Shown here one piece after another: positions 19,493 through 28,514 of a stretch of DNA of 64,000 nucleotides. The first letter of the stretch is position 1. Every line of letters starts with the position of its first letter. The stretch lies in assembly GCF_002179965.1 (NCBI RefSeq), contig NZ_NGUQ01000006.1:49380-113379 (forward strand), written 5' to 3'. A model generated the notes under the pieces. It ran no database searches, was not told the DNA's origin, and saw only the letters and a program-made list of their open reading frames with translations. The stretch comes from Pandoraea sp. PE-S2T-3. GTDB taxonomy: Bacteria > Pseudomonadota > Gammaproteobacteria > Burkholderiales > Burkholderiaceae. A program made the translations under genes and the position numbers.

Positions 19493-19626
19493 GGTTGGCG
19501 ATTTTTATCGTTCTACACTGCGTAACAAAGGCCGTGGAGAAAGCGCCTGCGGCGGGGTCCCCGTCCTGCTGCCGCGAATATTTTCCGCCTTGCAATTCAC
19601 TGTGTTTTTAGTTGTTATTCATCGTC

Positions 19627-20883
19627 ATGCATATTGGAGTCATCGGGGCGGGCATCGTCGGCCTCGCCAGCGCGTATCAGTTGCTGCGCGCCGGCCACGA
19701 GGTCACGGTCATCGACAGCGGGCGCGGTCCGGGTCTGGGCACGAGCTTCGCCAACGGCGGCCAGCTGAGCTACGGCTACGTGTCGCCGCTGGCGGCACCG
19801 GGTGTGCTCTCGCAACTGCCGTCGCTGCTGTTCTCGCGCACCGGGCCGTTGCGAATCAAACCTTCGTTCGATCCGGACTTCTGGCGCTGGTCGCTCGAGT
19901 TCGTCAAGCATTGCAACACGCAGGCCAATGCCAGTTCGACGTTGCGTCTGCTCTCACTCGGGCTGCATAGCCGCGAAGTGATGCTGGAATTTCTCGCACA
20001 GGAATCGGTGTCGTTCGACTATCGGCTGAGCGGCAAACTCGTGGTGTACCGCGACGCCGCAAAGCTCGCCGCCGCGGAGCGTTCACTCGAACTGGCGAAC
20101 GGCCTCGGTTACGCACAACGCCGCGTCGACGCCGCCACCTGCGCCACGCTGGAACCCGCCTTGGGCAAGATTGCCGGCGAACTGGCCGGCGGGATTCACA
20201 CCCCCGGCGAAGGCACCGGCGATTGTCAGTTGCTGTGCAAGGAACTGGCGCGACTCATCGGCGCCCATGCACGCGGCACGTTGCGCTTCGAGCATGACGT
20301 CACCGGCTTTGACGTGCGGGGCGACACCGTGCGCGCCGTGCGCACCCGCTCGGGAGACATCGCCGTCGACGCCGTGGTGGTCGCCAACGGTCTGGCCGCC
20401 ATGCCGCTGTTGCGCACCGTAGGCGAATCGGTTTCGCTGTATCCGCTCAAGGGGTACAGCCTGACGTATCGCGACGCCCCCGTCGATGCACGCCCGCAGG
20501 TGTCTGTGACGGATGCCGACAACAAGGTCGTGTATGCGAGTCTGGGCGAGCATCTGCGCGTGGCGGGCATCGCCGATCTGGTCGGTTACGACTTTCGGAT
20601 TGCCGAACATCGCATCGACGCCTTGCGCTCGCTGTCGGGCGACTTGTTCCCGGCATTGCGCGGTGCACATGCGCCGCTGGCGTGGACGGGGATGCGTCCT
20701 GCCACGCCGCATGGGCGGCCGATTCTGGGGCGTGCGGGGCGGCTGAGAAACCTGTGGCTGAACGTGGGCCACGGCGGTTTGGGTTTCACGTTGTCGATGG
20801 GCGCGGCGCGCGTCATCGCCAATGCGATCGATGGCGAGCGTCCGGCCGTCGATCTGGCAGGGTTTGCCCGTCTGGCCGCGTAA
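19627..20883 (+). CDS. dadA: D-amino acid dehydrogenase (DadA-like FAD oxidoreductase)
   Basis: A 418-residue FAD-dependent DAO-fold enzyme expected to oxidise D-amino acids to 2-oxo acids at the inner face of the membrane. The dinucleotide motif is at the very start (HIGVIGAGIVGLASAYQLL, residues 2-20). The family's GxGTSFANGGQLSYGYVSPL follows at about residues 38-57, with FDPDFWRWSLEF near 82. The C-terminal FAD contact is LNVGHGGLGFTLSMG (about 378-392). The ATG at 19627 is the natural start for the nucleotide-binding strand, though its ribosome site is weak; a TTG five codons upstream is possible. Next to a racemase and an acidic amino-acid binding protein, so D-Asp/D-Glu or similar is a plausible substrate. 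Confidence 0.88.
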   Translation: MHIGVIGAGIVGLASAYQLLRAGHEVTVIDSGRGPGLGTSFANGGQLSYGYVSPLAAPGVLSQLPSLLFSRTGPLRIKPSFDPDFWRWSLEFVKHCNTQANASSTLRLLSLGLHSREVMLEFLAQESVSFDYRLSGKLVVYRDAAKLAAAERSLELANGLGYAQRRVDAATCATLEPALGKIAGELAGGIHTPGEGTGDCQLLCKELARLIGAHARGTLRFEHDVTGFDVRGDTVRAVRTRSGDIAVDAVVVANGLAAMPLLRTVGESVSLYPLKGYSLTYRDAPVDARPQVSVTDADNKVVYASLGEHLRVAGIADLVGYDFRIAEHRIDALRSLSGDLFPALRGAHAPLAWTGMRPATPHGRPILGRAGRLRNLWLNVGHGGLGFTLSMGAARVIANAIDGERPAVDLAGFARLAA

Positions 20884-20959
20884 TGCGCGGTGCCGGAACA
20901 TGACAGGCCTGCCAGGCCGGTCGTATGCCGGCAAGCATTTGTTCACTCCCACGGGGACC

Positions 20960-21030
20960 GTTGGGAAGGCGTGTCTGGTTGTATCAGTAATTTTGGTTTG
21001 ATATTCCAACGGTGCGGACCACCGCACCAT
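20960..21030 (+). promoter_or_regulatory. leader of the binding-protein gene with a small hairpin
   Basis: The 170-bp gap between the dehydrogenase and the binding-protein gene holds a promoter-like TTGTAT...GATATT and a 7-bp hairpin GGTGCGG-ACCA-CCGCACC at 21011-21028, just upstream of the ribosome site. The binding-protein gene may therefore have its own promoter. Confidence 0.35.
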
Positions 21031-21052
21031 TTGTTCCTATAGGACTGAGACC

Positions 21053-21955
21053 ATGAAGAAGCTGTTTGCCCCTCTGCTGCTCGTCAGCGCTGCCGCCAGC
21101 CTGTTCGCGCACACTGCCAGCGCGCAGGAAGTGACCGGAACGCTCAAGAAGATCAAGGACACCGGCGTGATCGCACTCGGGGTGCGCGAATCGTCGATTC
21201 CGTTCTCGTACACGGACAACGCGGGCAAGACGATCGGTTACTCGCAGGAAATCGCGTTGAAGATTGTCGACGCGGTCAAGAAAGACCTGAACCTGCCGAA
21301 CATCAAGATCACCGAAACGCCGATCACCTCGCAGAACCGTATCGCGCTGATGCAAAACGGCACGATCGATCTGGAGTGCGGCTCGACCACGCACACGTTC
21401 GAGCGTGCGAAGCAAGTCGGCTTCTCGCACAACATCTTCTTGTACTCGATCAAGATGATTGCGAAGACGGGCTCGGGCATCACCGACCTGAACAGCCTGA
21501 AGGGCAAGACGATTTCGACGACGGCCGGCACCACGGCTGACCGCATTCTGTCGGGCAAGAAGGGCGAGATCGGTTTCAACCTGATCCAGACCAAGGAGCA
21601 CTCGGACGGCTTCCTGACGGTCAAGCAAGGCCGTGCTGTCGCCTTCGTGATGGACGAGCCGCTGCTGTACGGTCAGCGCGCCGCCCTGCCGGCGGACGAA
21701 GCCAAGGGTTACGAGATCGTCGGCCCGAACCTCCAGTTCGAAAACTATGCGTGCATGCTGCGCAAGGACGATCCGGCCTTCACCAAGGTGGTGAACACGG
21801 TCATCGCCGACATGGAAAAGTCGGGCGAAATGGAGAAGCTGTACAACAAGTGGTTCACGCAGCCGGTGCCGCCGAAGAACCAGAACATGAACTACCCGAT
21901 GACGGTAGAAATGCGCGCCATGTTCAAGGATCCGGTCACGAAGGCGTACGACTGA
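21053..21955 (+). CDS. amino-acid ABC transporter substrate-binding protein (GltI-like)
   Basis: A 300-residue periplasmic binding protein of family 3 (SBP_bac_3), close to the glutamate/aspartate protein GltI. The signal peptide ends at AHTASAQEVTGTL (cleavage at about residue 25). Mature motifs include GVIALGVRESSIPFSYTD, YSQEIALKIVDAV, NGTIDLECGSTTHTFERAKQ (about residues 105-123, substrate contacts) and AFVMDEPLLYG. No permease or ATPase genes are next to it, so it must share membrane components encoded elsewhere. It sits between D-amino acid dehydrogenase and Asp/Glu racemase genes, which suggests uptake of an acidic amino acid, perhaps the D form. Confidence 0.93.
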   Translation: MKKLFAPLLLVSAAASLFAHTASAQEVTGTLKKIKDTGVIALGVRESSIPFSYTDNAGKTIGYSQEIALKIVDAVKKDLNLPNIKITETPITSQNRIALMQNGTIDLECGSTTHTFERAKQVGFSHNIFLYSIKMIAKTGSGITDLNSLKGKTISTTAGTTADRILSGKKGEIGFNLIQTKEHSDGFLTVKQGRAVAFVMDEPLLYGQRAALPADEAKGYEIVGPNLQFENYACMLRKDDPAFTKVVNTVIADMEKSGEMEKLYNKWFTQPVPPKNQNMNYPMTVEMRAMFKDPVTKAYD

Positions 21956-22086
21956 TCGGTTGAAGCCGTAGTCAAGCCCGTAGTCAAGCCATAAAGCAGT
22001 CAGTCGGCAGTCCGGGGGAGGGAGAAAGCAGCCGCCTCCGGACAATCGAAGCATCATTTTCATCAGTCAGTTGAATTGCCACCATC

Positions 22087-22833
22087 ATGAACACGCACGC
22101 TACGCTTGGCATTCTGGGCGGCATGGGGCCAGCCGCGGGAATCGACTTGTGCCGCAAGATCGTCGATCAGCACCCGGCGGACCGGGATCAGGATCACATC
22201 CCGTTCATTCTGTATTCCGTGCCCCAGATTCCGGACCGTACCGAGGCGTTGTTGCGCGATGGCGCGTCGCCGCTGGATGGCATGCTCGATGGGGTTCACG
22301 CGCTGGAACAATCGGGCGCGGGCTGCATCGCCATTGCCTGCAACACCGCGCATGCGTGGCTGGAGGCGTTGCGCACCCGGACCCATCTGCCGGTGCTGGA
22401 CGTAGTGGATGCCGTGGCAGGCGAACTGTCGCGTTGCGTCGCCCCGGGGTCCCCCATCGCATTGATGGCGACCGAGGGGACGCACCATGCCAACGTCTAT
22501 CGTCCGCGGCTTGAAGCGCTGGGTTACCACTTTGTCTCGGCGGCCGAACCGCTTGCCCAGCAGGCGCTGGTCAACGAGGGGATCCGGCTGACCAAGGCGG
22601 GCGATATCCGCCGAGGCGGCGAGGCGCTCGCGATGGCGATGGAGCCCTTGCTGGCGGCCGGCGCTCAGCGTGTCATTCTGGGGTGCACGGAGATTCCGGT
22701 CGCGTTGGCCATGTGCGAAACCCCGCTGGCGCGTTTCGGTCTCGATGCCTCTGCCGCGTTGGCACGCGCCTGCATCGCGTGGTCGCTGGCCCACGAGGGT
22801 CACGACAGCCACGCAAGTCCGACGCATCAATAA
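22087..22833 (+). CDS. aspartate/glutamate racemase family protein
   Basis: A 248-residue PLP-independent racemase of the Asp/Glu family (PF01177). The start is LGILGGMGPAAGIDLCRKIV (residues 7-26), the typical first strand and loop. Both catalytic cysteines are present: AIACNTAHAW (about residue 84) and ILGCTEIPVAL (about residue 200). The two-base mechanism needs both, so it should be active. Length is normal. It lies 130 bp behind the GltI-like gene and completes a locus that could take up an acidic amino acid, interconvert D and L forms and oxidise the D form. Substrate choice (Asp, Glu or a relative) is inferred. Confidence 0.9.
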   Translation: MNTHATLGILGGMGPAAGIDLCRKIVDQHPADRDQDHIPFILYSVPQIPDRTEALLRDGASPLDGMLDGVHALEQSGAGCIAIACNTAHAWLEALRTRTHLPVLDVVDAVAGELSRCVAPGSPIALMATEGTHHANVYRPRLEALGYHFVSAAEPLAQQALVNEGIRLTKAGDIRRGGEALAMAMEPLLAAGAQRVILGCTEIPVALAMCETPLARFGLDASAALARACIAWSLAHEGHDSHASPTHQ

Positions 22834-23348
22834 TCTCTCAGGACTTCGGCCGCGCTGCCGCCGGAGTCCCGCTTCATCCCCCCTCCCCCTTCTCGCCTCA
22901 CCTGCCTCCATTCCCACGTTGTGAGTAGGCCCATAGGCATTCATGAGAATGGATGCGCACCGATGGGTATTCCTACGAATTGATTCCTACCTATTCGATT
23001 TGCGATGTTGCATCGCAATGACAAAAATCCATCATTCGAATCCACGCAAACGCCTCGCGCTTGGGTAGACTGGCGCTCGCACGATAACGCTTGGCAGTCC
23101 CGCCCGGCGTCGTGGAAAGACGCCGTTCGCGAGGCAGTTATGGGCCAGACGGCAGGTGTGGCGCAGGAAAAATATCCCGTCCTCTTGTCAGAAAAAAGCC
23201 CACAAGGGAAAACCTGTGGAAAGCGGCATGAAACGGGGGTTGCAGCCACCAAAATCGCTGGCGTCTTTGGCTATAATGGCCCACAATCCATCGGACACCT
23301 GCCGGACCCAGTCCGGCCATGAGCGCGTTTGCCTGAACGGGGAAGCAG
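22834..23348. other. intergenic region before the GGDEF/EAL gene
   Basis: No convincing gene. It contains two direct repeats ATTCCTAC at 22969-22976 and 22983-22990 (14 bp apart), a palindrome GCGATG-TT-GCATCGC near 23002-23016 and a TATAAT at 23272-23277 that may be the -10 of the following gene; no good -35 precedes it. A 105-codon frame at 23005-23322 crosses the TATAAT and lacks a ribosome site, so I do not call it. Confidence 0.5.
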
Positions 23349-25166
23349 ATGAGCGGCGTCGCGCTCGACGTGAAGCATGCACAGACAACAACAATGAGTT
23401 CAGATCGACTCCCAGCCGGTGTGCCCTTGGTCGAACCGTCGACCCTGGCACCGGCACTCGCCGAGGTTAGCGCCCCGGCACCGGCCCCGGCGTTATCCCG
23501 GGCGCTGGTCGAGCTGACCGGCGGACTCTCGGCACATGTCGCGGCCGACGGCCGCTTCCTTTTCATTGCCGATGCCTCCCTTCGCCTGCTCGAGTACTCG
23601 CGTGAGTACATCGACCACGCGACGCTCATGGAGCTGACCGGCATCGAAGATGTCCCGTTGTTGCAGGATGCCTTTTCCGCCGCCCAGACCCTCGGTCCCC
23701 AGCAGTGCACCGTACGACTGCTGCGCGGTCTGACCGATCGCATCTGGATGCGGCTTCGCATCGCTCAGTACACCCCTCGTATCGCCGGCGCGCCTGCCAC
23801 CTTCCTGATTCAAGGGGAAGACGTCACCGCGTTCAAGGAAAACGAAGCGCGCCTGTCCGATCTGGCCGTGCGCGATGCGGTGACCGGGCTCGGCAATCGC
23901 CAATATATTCAGCAGTGCATCACCGAGGCAATTCAGCATGCCCGTGAAGGCGGCCCGAACTTTGCCGTCGCCCTGCTCGATCTCGATGGTTTCAAGAAGG
24001 TCAACGATTCGCTCGGCCACGACGTGGGCGACCAATTGTTGCGCGACGCCGGCCAACGCTTGATCGCCCAGATTCGCGAAACCGACATGGCCGCGCGCAT
24101 GGGCGGCGACGAGTTCGTACTCGTGCTGCCCGGTTGCGACAACGAACAAGCGCTGGGCGGCATCATGAAGCGCCTGCTCTCCGCGGTTCAGCAACCGTTT
24201 CAGGTCGGCGATCAACTGCTGCACCTGACCACGAGCATCGGCGTCTCGTTCTTCCCGCAACACGGCGATTCCGCCGGCCTGCTGATCAAGCACGCCGACG
24301 CCGCCATGTATTGCGCCAAAGATCGCGGCCGCAACGGTCTGTTCGTCTATACGGACGATCTGGGCGACCTGCACCGTAAGGCTTTCTCGTTGGAATCGGC
24401 CATGTTCGAGGCCATTCACAACGGCGAATTCAGTTTGCACTATCAGCCGATCTGCGACCCGATCACGCTCAACGTGAAGGGTGTGGAAGCGCTGATGCGC
24501 TGGCATCCGGCGCTCGGTCCGGTCTCGCCCGCAGAGTTCATTCCGCTGGCCGAAGCCAACGGTCTGATCAACCTGCTCGGCGGCTGGGCACTGCGCGCCG
24601 CCTGCATGCAGCTCGCTCGCTGGGGCAGCACCCGGCTCGACGGGCTGTACATGTCGGTCAACGTCTCGGCGCAGCAGTTCCACCATCCGTCGTTCCCGAG
24701 TCTGGTCTGGCAAGCGATTGCCGATTCGGGCGTGGAAGGTCATCGGCTGGTACTCGAAATTACCGAAAGCGTGCTGATGCGCGACCCGGAGCAGGCCAAC
24801 CTCGTCTTGCGCGAATTGCAGACGCTGGGCGTGCGCTTCGCCGTGGACGACTTTGGCGCCGGCTATTCGAGCCTCGGCTATCTGAAGCGATTCCCGCTCT
24901 CGGCGCTCAAGATCGACCGCAGCTTCGTGAAAGACATGCCGACGTCACCGAACGACCGTACGATTGTGACGGCCGTTCTGGGGCTGGCACGCGAATTGGG
25001 TCTGTCGGCGGTCGCCGAAGGGGTGGAGACCGAAGAACAACGGCAGATGCTGATCGATCGCGGCTGCCATTCCATCCAGGGCTGGCTGGTGTCGAAAGCC
25101 CTGCCTGCGGGAGAACTCGAGGTGGCCTTCGCGAGCGGACGCCTCAACGTGGATGCCGGATACTGA
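23349..25166 (+). CDS. PAS-GGDEF-EAL protein (cyclic di-GMP turnover)
   Basis: A 605-residue cytoplasmic regulator with a PAS-like sensor (about residues 45-165), a diguanylate cyclase domain (about 170-335) and an EAL phosphodiesterase domain (about 350-600). The cyclase active site is intact (MGGDEF, about residue 250) and an inhibitory I-site RETD sits five residues before it. The phosphodiesterase also looks intact: EALMRWH (about 380), ITESVL, DDFGAGYSSLGYLKRF, KIDRSFV and AEGVETEEQ. It could therefore make or break c-di-GMP depending on the signal. The ATG at 23349 follows GGGGAAGCAG. No membrane segments are visible. The HDOD gene starts 17 bp behind its stop, so they are co-transcribed. 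Confidence 0.95.
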   Translation: MSGVALDVKHAQTTTMSSDRLPAGVPLVEPSTLAPALAEVSAPAPAPALSRALVELTGGLSAHVAADGRFLFIADASLRLLEYSREYIDHATLMELTGIEDVPLLQDAFSAAQTLGPQQCTVRLLRGLTDRIWMRLRIAQYTPRIAGAPATFLIQGEDVTAFKENEARLSDLAVRDAVTGLGNRQYIQQCITEAIQHAREGGPNFAVALLDLDGFKKVNDSLGHDVGDQLLRDAGQRLIAQIRETDMAARMGGDEFVLVLPGCDNEQALGGIMKRLLSAVQQPFQVGDQLLHLTTSIGVSFFPQHGDSAGLLIKHADAAMYCAKDRGRNGLFVYTDDLGDLHRKAFSLESAMFEAIHNGEFSLHYQPICDPITLNVKGVEALMRWHPALGPVSPAEFIPLAEANGLINLLGGWALRAACMQLARWGSTRLDGLYMSVNVSAQQFHHPSFPSLVWQAIADSGVEGHRLVLEITESVLMRDPEQANLVLRELQTLGVRFAVDDFGAGYSSLGYLKRFPLSALKIDRSFVKDMPTSPNDRTIVTAVLGLARELGLSAVAEGVETEEQRQMLIDRGCHSIQGWLVSKALPAGELEVAFASGRLNVDAGY

Positions 25167-25183
25167 CCGGACACCCCGCCAAC

Positions 25184-26683
25184 ATGAGCCTGACGAAAGA
25201 AAAAACGCTCGAATTGCTGTGGCAGCGCATGGCTGAGCGCGGCGACTTCCCGTCGCTGCAACGCTCGGTCACGGGCATCGTGTCTGCCATGCAAAGCGAA
25301 AACACCAGCACTGCCGACCTGGCGTCGTCGGTGCTGTCGGACTTTGCCCTCACCCAGAAAGTGATCCGGCTGGCCAATTCGGCCATGTACGCCCCGTTCG
25401 GCTGCAACGTGACGACCGTCTCGCGCGCCATCATGATTCTGGGCGTCGATACCATCGGTCACCTGGCGCTGAGCCTGAAGCTGCTGGAAGGCTTCGGCGA
25501 AGTCGCCTCGCGCCGTGACGATATGGCGCGTGAGCTTGCTCGCGCCACCCTCGCCGGGGCCTTCGCACGCGACATTACCGCCAAGAACGGCATTCGCGAC
25601 GGTGAAGAAGCCGTGGTCTGCACGCTGCTGCATCATGTGGCACGCCTGCTCGTGACTTACTGCTTCCCCAACGAATGGGTCGAGATTCAACGTATTTCCG
25701 CTGAAGAAGGCATCAGCGACAGCGATGCCTGTGAGCGCGTGCTCAGCATCACGTTCCCCGAGCTGGCCGAAGCGGCTGCACGCAAGTGGGGCCTGCCCGA
25801 GTCGATTGCGACCAGCATGCGCCCCATCGATCTCGAAGGCGACGCGCCGCTCTCGCACGCCGATTGGCTGTGCGCGGTGGCGAACATGTCGAACGAGATG
25901 GTGACCGAACTCACGCGCGGTGCCGATCCGGCGCGTCTGGCCGAGCTGGCCGAGCGTTACGCCGACCGGCTCGCGCTCGACATCAGCGAAGTGGTCTCCG
26001 TGGGCGAAGAGATGGCCCGCGACACGAGCCATCAGGAATTCATCGCGATCAGCACCCGCGCCTCGAACAAGAATCCGCCGCCGGCCGGCAAGCCGCTCGA
26101 CTCGGCACGGCGTCTGGCCGACGGGCTTTCCGAAGTGCGTGCCGCGACCGGTGAGACCGACGCCGTCGGGCTGCTCAACCTGACGTTGGAAGCGATTCTG
26201 CAATCGCTTGGCTTCGTCAATTGCGCCGCGTTCGTGCGCGTGCCGACCAGCAAGGTCTTCGAGATGCGTTTCGGCATCGGGCGCGACGTGCAGCCGCTGC
26301 TGGGCCTCACGTTCCCCGAGGCGTTCGAGCCGGACGTGTTCCATCTGGCGCTCACCAACGGCCGCGCCATCCTGATCGACAATGCCCGCGAGCCGCGCAT
26401 CGTGCCGCGTATCCCGATCTGGCATCGTCAGCATTTCGCGCATGTGAAGTCGTTCTTCCTGCTGCCGGTGCGTCAACGTAACCAGACCGTGGCACTGCTC
26501 TACGGCGATTGGGGCGGCGCCCTTTGCGCGGGCGGCATCGGCGCGAAGGAAATGGAGTTTCTCCACCACATGGGCGAAGAGATTTCCAGCAAGCTCGAGA
26601 GCGCAGCACAGCACGGAGGTGCCGCGCCTGTCACCGCCAGCGACTCGCTTCGCAAGCCGACCGGTACCACCGGCACGCGCTGA
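25184..26683 (+). CDS. HDOD domain protein with C-terminal GAF-like region
   Basis: A 499-residue signalling protein. The N-terminal HDOD domain (about residues 10-210) has FPSLQRSVTGIVSAMQ, LTQKVIRLANSAMYAP, VSRAIMILGVDTIGHLALSL and LLHHVARLLVTY, the typical HDOD pattern without the HD catalytic pair. A GAF-like domain follows a linker (about residues 305-470; EAILQSLGFVNCAAFVRVPT through FFLLPVRQRNQTVALLYGD). HDOD-GAF proteins often act in output of c-di-GMP or stress signalling, and it directly follows the GGDEF-EAL gene. Function beyond that is unknown. A long palindrome (26741-26769) lies behind the stop. Confidence 0.9.
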   Translation: MSLTKEKTLELLWQRMAERGDFPSLQRSVTGIVSAMQSENTSTADLASSVLSDFALTQKVIRLANSAMYAPFGCNVTTVSRAIMILGVDTIGHLALSLKLLEGFGEVASRRDDMARELARATLAGAFARDITAKNGIRDGEEAVVCTLLHHVARLLVTYCFPNEWVEIQRISAEEGISDSDACERVLSITFPELAEAAARKWGLPESIATSMRPIDLEGDAPLSHADWLCAVANMSNEMVTELTRGADPARLAELAERYADRLALDISEVVSVGEEMARDTSHQEFIAISTRASNKNPPPAGKPLDSARRLADGLSEVRAATGETDAVGLLNLTLEAILQSLGFVNCAAFVRVPTSKVFEMRFGIGRDVQPLLGLTFPEAFEPDVFHLALTNGRAILIDNAREPRIVPRIPIWHRQHFAHVKSFFLLPVRQRNQTVALLYGDWGGALCAGGIGAKEMEFLHHMGEEISSKLESAAQHGGAAPVTASDSLRKPTGTTGTR

Positions 26684-26740
26684 TCTCACAGGCTTGCGGC
26701 CATACGCCGGGAGCAATCTTTAGTATTCGAGATTCGATAT

Positions 26741-26772
26741 ATGCCGAAGCCACGCCGTGGCTTCGGCATTTG
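26741..26772 (+). terminator. perfect 14-bp palindrome, probable terminator of the GGDEF-HDOD unit
   Basis: ATGCCGAAGCCACG (26741-26754) pairs with 26756-26769 across a single base, followed by a short TTT. This is the first strong stem behind the HDOD stop at 26683. The T tract is short, so another role is possible. Confidence 0.55.
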
Positions 26773-27077
26773 CTCGCTGGACGATTCGGGCACCTCCGTG
26801 TTGCGGCCTGCGCCATCCCCACCCTCTGCGGCACTCACGCCAACCCCATACGCGACAAGGCTTTTCAGCCGATCTGGTGCAGTGCTCGGCAACGGCATAC
26901 CATGTCGCCAATACCGCAGTTTTTCTCCATCGTAAAACGCATTGCACGGCTCGCCTGACGCGCGCTGCCGCACCGGCTTGTTTTTGACTGCACTCGCTGT
27001 CCGTCAATAAAAAATTTACGCTCGGTTCGCCATGTAACACAACGATGTCCCACCGTAACGTCGGATCAGGAGAAGAC
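26773..27077. other. leader region of the xanthine-family permease
   Basis: About 300 bp, no gene seen. It ends in an AT-rich patch (CAATAAAAAATTTACG, about 27005-27020) and the ribosome site of the permease. I cannot assign a known purine riboswitch from the sequence. Confidence 0.45.
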
Positions 27078-28451
27078 ATGACGCAAACTGCCGCAGCTGC
27101 ACCGGTGCATCCGGTCGACGAGCGCCTGCCGCTCCCCAAGCTGTTCACGCTGGGCTTGCAACACGTGCTGGTGATGTATGCGGGAGCGGTGGCAGTACCG
27201 CTGATCATCGGCGGCGCGCTCAAGATGTCGGTCGACCAGATTGCCTTTCTGATCAATGCCGATCTGTTTGCCTGCGGTATCGCCACGTTGATCCAGACGC
27301 TCGGCCTGTGGATCTTCGGCCTGCGCCTGCCGATCATGATGGGCGTGACCTTCACGGCCGTGACCCCGATGATCGCCATCGGCACCAACCCCGACCTCGG
27401 CTTGCTCGATATTTACGGCGCGACGATTGCGGCGGGCATCATCGGTATTCTCATTGCGCCATTCATCGGGAAGTTGCTGAGGCTATTCCCGCCGGTGGTG
27501 ACCGGCACGGTCATTACCGTGATCGGCATTTCGCTCATGGGTGTGGGGATCAACTGGGCGGCGGGCGGTTTCGGCAACCCCGACTACGGCAATCCGCTCT
27601 ATCTGGGCGTGTCGTTTGCCGTATTGCTGTGCATTCTGTTCATCACCAAATACGTACGGGGTTTCTTCTCGAACATTGCCGTGCTGCTCGGCATTCTGTT
27701 CGGCACCCTGATCGCGGTGGCGCTGGGCAAAGTGTCGTTCACGGGCGTGAGCGAAGCGGCGTGGTTCGGCTTCGTCATGCCGTTCCACTTCGGCGTGCCG
27801 CGCTTCGACCCGATTGCCATTGCCACCATGACGCTGGTGATGCTTGTGACGTTCATCGAATCGACCGGCATGTTTCTCGCCGTGGGCGACATCGTGGGGC
27901 GCCCGGTCGATCAGAAGACGCTGGTGCGCGGCCTGCGGGTCGATGGGCTGGGGACGCTGATCGGTGGCGTCTTCAACACGTTTCCGTACACCTCGTTCTC
28001 CCAGAACGTGGGGTTGGTTGGCGTGACGGGCGTGAAGAGCCGCTGGGTGTGTGCGATGGGCGGGTTGATCCTGATCGCGCTCGGACTGTTCCCGAAGGTG
28101 GCGCACGTGGTCGCATCGGTGCCGCAGTTCGTGCTGGGTGGCGCGGGGATCGTGATGTTCGGGATGGTGACGGCCACGGGCGTAAAGATTCTCTCGACCG
28201 TCGATCTTTCGAAGAACCGTTACAACCTGTACATCATCGCGATCAGCATCGGCGTGGGCATGATTCCGGTGGCATCGGACAAGTTCTTCATGAAGCTGCC
28301 GCATGCGTTGGCGCCGTTCTTCCACAGCGGCATTCTGCTGGCGTCGATCAGCGCGGTGCTGCTCAACTTCCATTTCAACGGGCTGCGTAGCGAAGAAGAA
28401 GCCAGCGCGCTCGCCCAGGAAGCCGGCCGGCAGGCGGACGCGGCGCATTGA
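27078..28451 (+). CDS. NCS2 family xanthine/uric acid permease
   Basis: A 457-residue inner-membrane proton symporter of the nucleobase-ascorbate (NAT/NCS2) branch, with about 14 hydrophobic segments. The family signature is present: FSQNVGLVGVTGVKSRWV (about residues 310-327), with FIESTGMFLAVGDIVGRP (about 263-280) holding the conserved acidic residue that binds purine. The start is ATG 27078, with CAGGAGAAGAC just before it; the frame runs further upstream but without a ribosome site. It is single, with a terminator behind it. Xanthine or urate is the probable substrate, consistent with the xdhABC operon in the same window. A uracil-type substrate is less likely. Confidence 0.92.
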   Translation: MTQTAAAAPVHPVDERLPLPKLFTLGLQHVLVMYAGAVAVPLIIGGALKMSVDQIAFLINADLFACGIATLIQTLGLWIFGLRLPIMMGVTFTAVTPMIAIGTNPDLGLLDIYGATIAAGIIGILIAPFIGKLLRLFPPVVTGTVITVIGISLMGVGINWAAGGFGNPDYGNPLYLGVSFAVLLCILFITKYVRGFFSNIAVLLGILFGTLIAVALGKVSFTGVSEAAWFGFVMPFHFGVPRFDPIAIATMTLVMLVTFIESTGMFLAVGDIVGRPVDQKTLVRGLRVDGLGTLIGGVFNTFPYTSFSQNVGLVGVTGVKSRWVCAMGGLILIALGLFPKVAHVVASVPQFVLGGAGIVMFGMVTATGVKILSTVDLSKNRYNLYIIAISIGVGMIPVASDKFFMKLPHALAPFFHSGILLASISAVLLNFHFNGLRSEEEASALAQEAGRQADAAH

Positions 28452-28479
28452 TGGCTGTGGCGGAAGCAGCGGAATGAAT

Positions 28480-28505
28480 AAGGGGGCATGCGTGCCCCCT
28501 TGTTG
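28480..28505. terminator. terminator between convergent permease and antitoxin genes
   Basis: AAGGGGGCA (28480-28488) pairs with TGCCCCCTT (28493-28501) over a TGCG loop. The T tract is weak on the plus strand and absent on the minus strand. Confidence 0.65.
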
Positions 28506-28514
28506 ATTTCTGGC

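Noticed and set aside
23005..23322. A 105-codon plus-strand frame before the GGDEF gene
   Set aside because: No ribosome site, and it runs through the probable -10 of the next gene.
26773..27077. Possible purine riboswitch before the xanthine-family permease
   Set aside because: I could not find the conserved core of a purine or xanthine aptamer; a covariance-model search would decide.
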